Below are positions 60,756 to 64,000 of a stretch of 64,000 nucleotides of DNA, piece by piece. Position numbers and translations under genes: made by a program. The notes beneath the pieces are model-generated. The model had not been told where the DNA came from. It ran no database searches and saw only the letters and a list, made by a program, of their open reading frames with translations. Source of the stretch: Ulvibacterium sp965248315 (GTDB taxonomy: Bacteria > Bacteroidota > Bacteroidia > Flavobacteriales > Flavobacteriaceae); assembly GCF_965248315.1 (NCBI RefSeq), contig NZ_CBDFIX010000001.1, forward strand, positions 62,001 to 126,000, in the 5' to 3' direction. Within the stretch, counting starts at the first letter, position 1. Each line of letters starts with the position of its first letter.

Positions 60756-63700
60756 ATGACCCTAAAGCAATTTAATACGTGGAACATCCTTTTGGGTTGG
60801 ACTGTTTTTGGTATCGCCCTTGGTGTTTATGGACTTACCGTTGAACCTACCGTAAGTTTTTGGGACGCTGGTGAATATGTAGCCACTTCTGCCAAATTAC
60901 AAATTGCCCACCCTCCAGGGGCACCGCTCCTTCAGATGATTGGATCATTTTTCGCATTATTTGCAACGGCCCCCGAAGAAGTAGCGCTGATGGTGAATTA
61001 TGTTTCAGTAGTATCCAGTGCGTTTACCATACTATTTCTCTTCTGGACCATTACGAATCTTGCCCAAAAGCTGGTCTTGAAAACCGAAGTGACTGTTAAG
61101 GGTCAATATATCGGCATTTTGGGCTGTGGTGTGGTGGGATCGTTAGCCTTTACTTTTTCGGATAGTTTTTGGTTCAATGCGACCGAGACAGAGGTTTATT
61201 CCATGGCCAGCTTCATTATGGCCTTGTTGCTATGGACAGGCATTAAATGGACGGATAGTTTACATACACCAAGGGGCGACAAGTGGCTTATTCTTATCTC
61301 GTTTATAACGGGCTTGACCTTTGGTATTCAGTTTATGGGTTTTTTGGCCATTCCTTCTATTGTACTGCTCTTTTATTTTAAACGATGTAAAGTCATTACA
61401 ATTAAGAATTTTGTCCTGGCCAATGTCCTTGCTGTGACCATATTGTTATTGATCTTTAAGTTCTCATTGACCTATATGTTGAAACTATTTGGATGGAGCG
61501 AGGTATTCTTTGTGAATTCTATAGGGTTGCCTTTTAACTCAGGGAGCATCATTATGGGAATACTTTTGGTGTTCTTTTTCTATTTTACCCTTAGGTACAC
61601 ACAAAGAAGGAAATATAGGTCTTCAAATACCAGTATACTTTCTATCCTGTTTTTGGCCCTAGGCTTTTCCTCCTGGTTACTATTGCCCATTCGGGCAAGT
61701 GCGGATGTGGTAATCAACGAAAATGATCCATCGGACGCACGTTCATTGTTGGCCTATTACAATAGGGAACAATATCCGAGCACAGATAGTCCTTTTTATG
61801 GGGCCTATTATTCGGACATGTTCGCTTCTGAACATCCTCCTAAGGACGATAGTCCAAAATACGAACGCGATGAGAAACTGGGAAAATATAAAGTTGTTAA
61901 TCAGTATAAAGGTGCTTCGCAAAGCTCAAGTCCGGATCATACAGGTTTTTTGCCTAGAATGTGGAGCCAACAGAACGCTGAGAACTACATACGTTATTAT
62001 GGTGTATTGGATTTTACGATAAAACCTGAGTTCCAGGCGGATGTTGAATTGAGGGATGTGGTTCGGGATTTTCGAAAGAAAAATGCCGACGGACTCATAG
62101 AAGCTGACCAATATGTAGGTTTTCTAAGGGAAATGGACAATTGGATTATTGTGAAACCTCCTACCTTATGGCAAAACATCAAGTATTTATTCCACTTTCA
62201 GTTAGGCTATATGTACTGGCGTTATTTCATGTGGAATTTTGTAGGAAGGCAGAACGATGAACAGGGTCGTTTTGATGGTAACGGGGAATGGCTTAGTGGA
62301 ATAAAGACAATTGATAGTTTCCGCTTAGGTAGTCAGGAAAACCTTCCTTCGGAAGACCTATACAATAAGGGCCGAAACACTTATTTCTTTTTACCGCTGC
62401 TTTTGGGAATCATTGGGCTTGTATTTCAGATTTCCAAAGACCCAAAGCAATTTTGGGTGCTATTCATTTTTTTTGTATTCACTGGAATTGCCATACAATT
62501 TTATACCAATCCGCCTATTTTTCAACCTCGGGAGCGGGATTATTCGCTAGTCGGTTCCTTTTATATTTTTGCCATATGGATAGGTCTAGGGGTATATGGC
62601 CTTTTTGAGGAAATTAGAAAGTTTGTTAGACCAAAAATTGGCCTTCCCATTCTCCTCGGTATTTGCTTAATGGCAGTTCCCATACTTATGGCACAACAGA
62701 ATTGGAACGATCATGACCGTTCCAATAGGTATACGGCATTGGCCATGGCCAAGGCTTATCTTGATTCTACACAGGAAAATGCCGGGGCAATCCTATTCAC
62801 CATAGGGGATATGGATACTTTTCCGCTTTGGTACGCCCAGGAAATTGAGAATTATAGAACGGATACCCGCACGATTATATCAGGGTATTTAAATTTTTCA
62901 TGGTATATAGACCAAATGAAACGTAAGGCCTACGAAAGTGAACCAATTCCTTCCCAACTGACCCATGAGAACTATACCTATGGTTCCAGAGAAGTTATTT
63001 ATTATGCCCCATTAACGGACAAGAGGTGGCCCATTCAAGATTTTTTGAAATGGGTAGCTAGCGACCACCCACAAACCAAAGTAAAAAAGTTGCTTGAAAA
63101 CCAAGGAAGGGATATTAGCAATTTTTCTGAGGAATATTTGGATGCTGTATTTTATCCTACGAACAAAATACGAATTCCGGTAAATAAGGAAAAGGTCTTG
63201 GCAGCTGGGTTGGTCAAGGTAAAAGACGCTTCACAGATAGTCGATTATATCGATATTGATCTTCCGGAGACCGGCATCAGAAAAAGCAATTTAATCATGT
63301 TGGATATCCTGGCTAACAACGATTGGGAGCGGCCTATCTATTTTTCCGGAGGAAGTTTTGATGAAGAGGAGTATATCTGGATGAGTGATTATCTTCAGTT
63401 GGACGGTCTTGTCTACAAACTGGTGCCGATAAGGACCAAAAACGAAAGTATTTTTGAGAAAGGTAGACTGGATTCCGAACTAATGTATACCATTGTCAAG
63501 AAATGGGAGTGGGGTAATTCAGGAAGTCCAAACATCTACCATGATCCACAGACCCGAAAACAATTTGGAGTAACCCATCGTATAGTATTGGCCCGTTTAT
63601 TGGAAAATCTTTTGGAGGAGAATAAATTTGAAAAGGCGAAGGAAATCATTGATATGGCCATGACCAACGTTCCAATGGAACATTTTGGATATTACACTTT

Positions 63701-63986
63701 TGTGGAACCGTTTCTTGATGGGTACTACAAAGTGGGGGATACCCAAAAAGCCCGGAAACTATTTCGCAAGCTAAAAACCGTTTATCTAGAAAGGTTTAAA
63801 TATAGTCTGGCATTACCCTCAGAAGAAAAGTATGATAACATAGAGGAGGTACTTGCAGATTTGCAAGCCTATCAGAGGCTCCTTGATATTCTAGAACAAA
63901 ATGGAGACTCCGAAATCTATGAAAAAGAAACTATGGAACTTAATAGATATGTAAATAGGCTTTCTGATTTGTTAGATCAAGGTTAA
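60756..63986 (+). CDS. GT117-family membrane glycosyltransferase (DUF2723)
   Basis: Large inner-membrane protein of 1076 residues. N-terminal DUF2723 domain (about 1-330) with about 10 hydrophobic helices: WDAGEYVATSAKLQIAHPPG is the family's conserved catalytic-type Asp region, then FSDSFWFNATETEVYSMA. A second membrane part (about 540-650) and a C-terminal soluble part with TPR-like helices (ENKFEKAKEIIDMAMTNV) follow. Bacteroidota members act as protein O-mannosyl- or lipid-linked-sugar transferases, by family; the exact role here is not shown. The gene ends 14 nt before the end of the window. Confidence 0.88.
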   Translation: MTLKQFNTWNILLGWTVFGIALGVYGLTVEPTVSFWDAGEYVATSAKLQIAHPPGAPLLQMIGSFFALFATAPEEVALMVNYVSVVSSAFTILFLFWTITNLAQKLVLKTEVTVKGQYIGILGCGVVGSLAFTFSDSFWFNATETEVYSMASFIMALLLWTGIKWTDSLHTPRGDKWLILISFITGLTFGIQFMGFLAIPSIVLLFYFKRCKVITIKNFVLANVLAVTILLLIFKFSLTYMLKLFGWSEVFFVNSIGLPFNSGSIIMGILLVFFFYFTLRYTQRRKYRSSNTSILSILFLALGFSSWLLLPIRASADVVINENDPSDARSLLAYYNREQYPSTDSPFYGAYYSDMFASEHPPKDDSPKYERDEKLGKYKVVNQYKGASQSSSPDHTGFLPRMWSQQNAENYIRYYGVLDFTIKPEFQADVELRDVVRDFRKKNADGLIEADQYVGFLREMDNWIIVKPPTLWQNIKYLFHFQLGYMYWRYFMWNFVGRQNDEQGRFDGNGEWLSGIKTIDSFRLGSQENLPSEDLYNKGRNTYFFLPLLLGIIGLVFQISKDPKQFWVLFIFFVFTGIAIQFYTNPPIFQPRERDYSLVGSFYIFAIWIGLGVYGLFEEIRKFVRPKIGLPILLGICLMAVPILMAQQNWNDHDRSNRYTALAMAKAYLDSTQENAGAILFTIGDMDTFPLWYAQEIENYRTDTRTIISGYLNFSWYIDQMKRKAYESEPIPSQLTHENYTYGSREVIYYAPLTDKRWPIQDFLKWVASDHPQTKVKKLLENQGRDISNFSEEYLDAVFYPTNKIRIPVNKEKVLAAGLVKVKDASQIVDYIDIDLPETGIRKSNLIMLDILANNDWERPIYFSGGSFDEEEYIWMSDYLQLDGLVYKLVPIRTKNESIFEKGRLDSELMYTIVKKWEWGNSGSPNIYHDPQTRKQFGVTHRIVLARLLENLLEENKFEKAKEIIDMAMTNVPMEHFGYYTFVEPFLDGYYKVGDTQKARKLFRKLKTVYLERFKYSLALPSEEKYDNIEEVLADLQAYQRLLDILEQNGDSEIYEKETMELNRYVNRLSDLLDQG

Positions 63987-64000
63987 TTCATTTTTTGTTT

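Noticed and set aside
1..64000. Search for CRISPR arrays, tRNAs, rRNAs, transposases, integrases, phage genes
   Set aside because: No spaced direct repeats, tRNA cloverleaf, rRNA-like blocks or mobile-element proteins were seen on either strand by reading.

Overview
The window reads as a chromosomal segment of a marine-type member of the Flavobacteriaceae (phylum Bacteroidota). The grounds are: a type IX secretion protein (PorV) followed by cdd, pdhA and pdhC; promoters of the Bacteroidota form (TTG, 17-23 nt spacer, TAnnTTTG) instead of -35/-10 boxes; few clear Shine-Dalgarno sites; and Bacteroidota-typical families such as DUF5686, GT117/DUF2723, PafA phosphatase and head-GIN lipoprotein. 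Coding density is high, about 55 genes were recognised, and no tRNA, rRNA, CRISPR, insertion sequence or prophage was seen. Nearly everything is core metabolism.

Layout. 1-6.3 kb: 3' part of porV, cytidine deaminase, pyruvate dehydrogenase E1-alpha and E2, an M28 lipoprotein peptidase coupled to an SDR. 6.3-13 kb: TPR protein, SprT-like metalloprotein, mannose-1-phosphate guanylyltransferase and DUF389 protein, then an MlaE/MlaF lipid transporter pair. 13-23.9 kb: PafA-like phosphatase, glutamate racemase, DHFR with a 2TM protein, class V aminotransferase, small glycogen-binding-type protein, an egtB-egtD-DUF427 operon (ergothioneine-type), thymidylate synthase, a truncated four-helix-bundle remnant, nucleoside transporter and bifunctional nuclease. 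24-35.2 kb: etfBA diverging from pdhB around a perfect 24-bp palindrome, a DUF5686 outer-membrane protein, soluble and membrane pyrophosphatases side by side, a TonB protein, an APP1-like phosphatase and a deoxynucleoside kinase.

35.2-56.7 kb is the most coherent part: a sulfur, methionine and one-carbon superlocus. It holds metK; a SAM-I riboswitch ahead of metY, a three-part fusion (MetX-like acyltransferase + aspartokinase + homoserine dehydrogenase) and metZ; an Rrf2 regulator; the sulfate-assimilation run DUF2061-cysH-cysD-cysN-sulfite reductase(HEPN)-cobA-FNR; then a second SAM-I riboswitch ahead of a split methionine synthase (metH1, an ABM-domain gene, metH2, each coupled by start/stop overlap) and metF. 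Together these convert sulfate to sulfide, aspartate to acylated homoserine, join them to homocysteine, methylate it and make SAM, with SAM feeding back through both riboswitches.

56.7-64 kb: an envelope segment with PagL-type acyloxyacyl hydrolase flanked by short inverted repeats, a GIN-domain lipoprotein, a serine hydrolase, a membrane-anchored LuxR-type regulator and a large GT117 membrane protein.

I did not find an obviously new defence or mobile system. The features most worth follow-up are the 24-bp operator-like palindrome between etfB and pdhB, the fused and split enzymes of the methionine locus, the HEPN tail on sulfite reductase, and the small partner genes (DUF2061, ABM, DUF427) embedded in well-known pathways.
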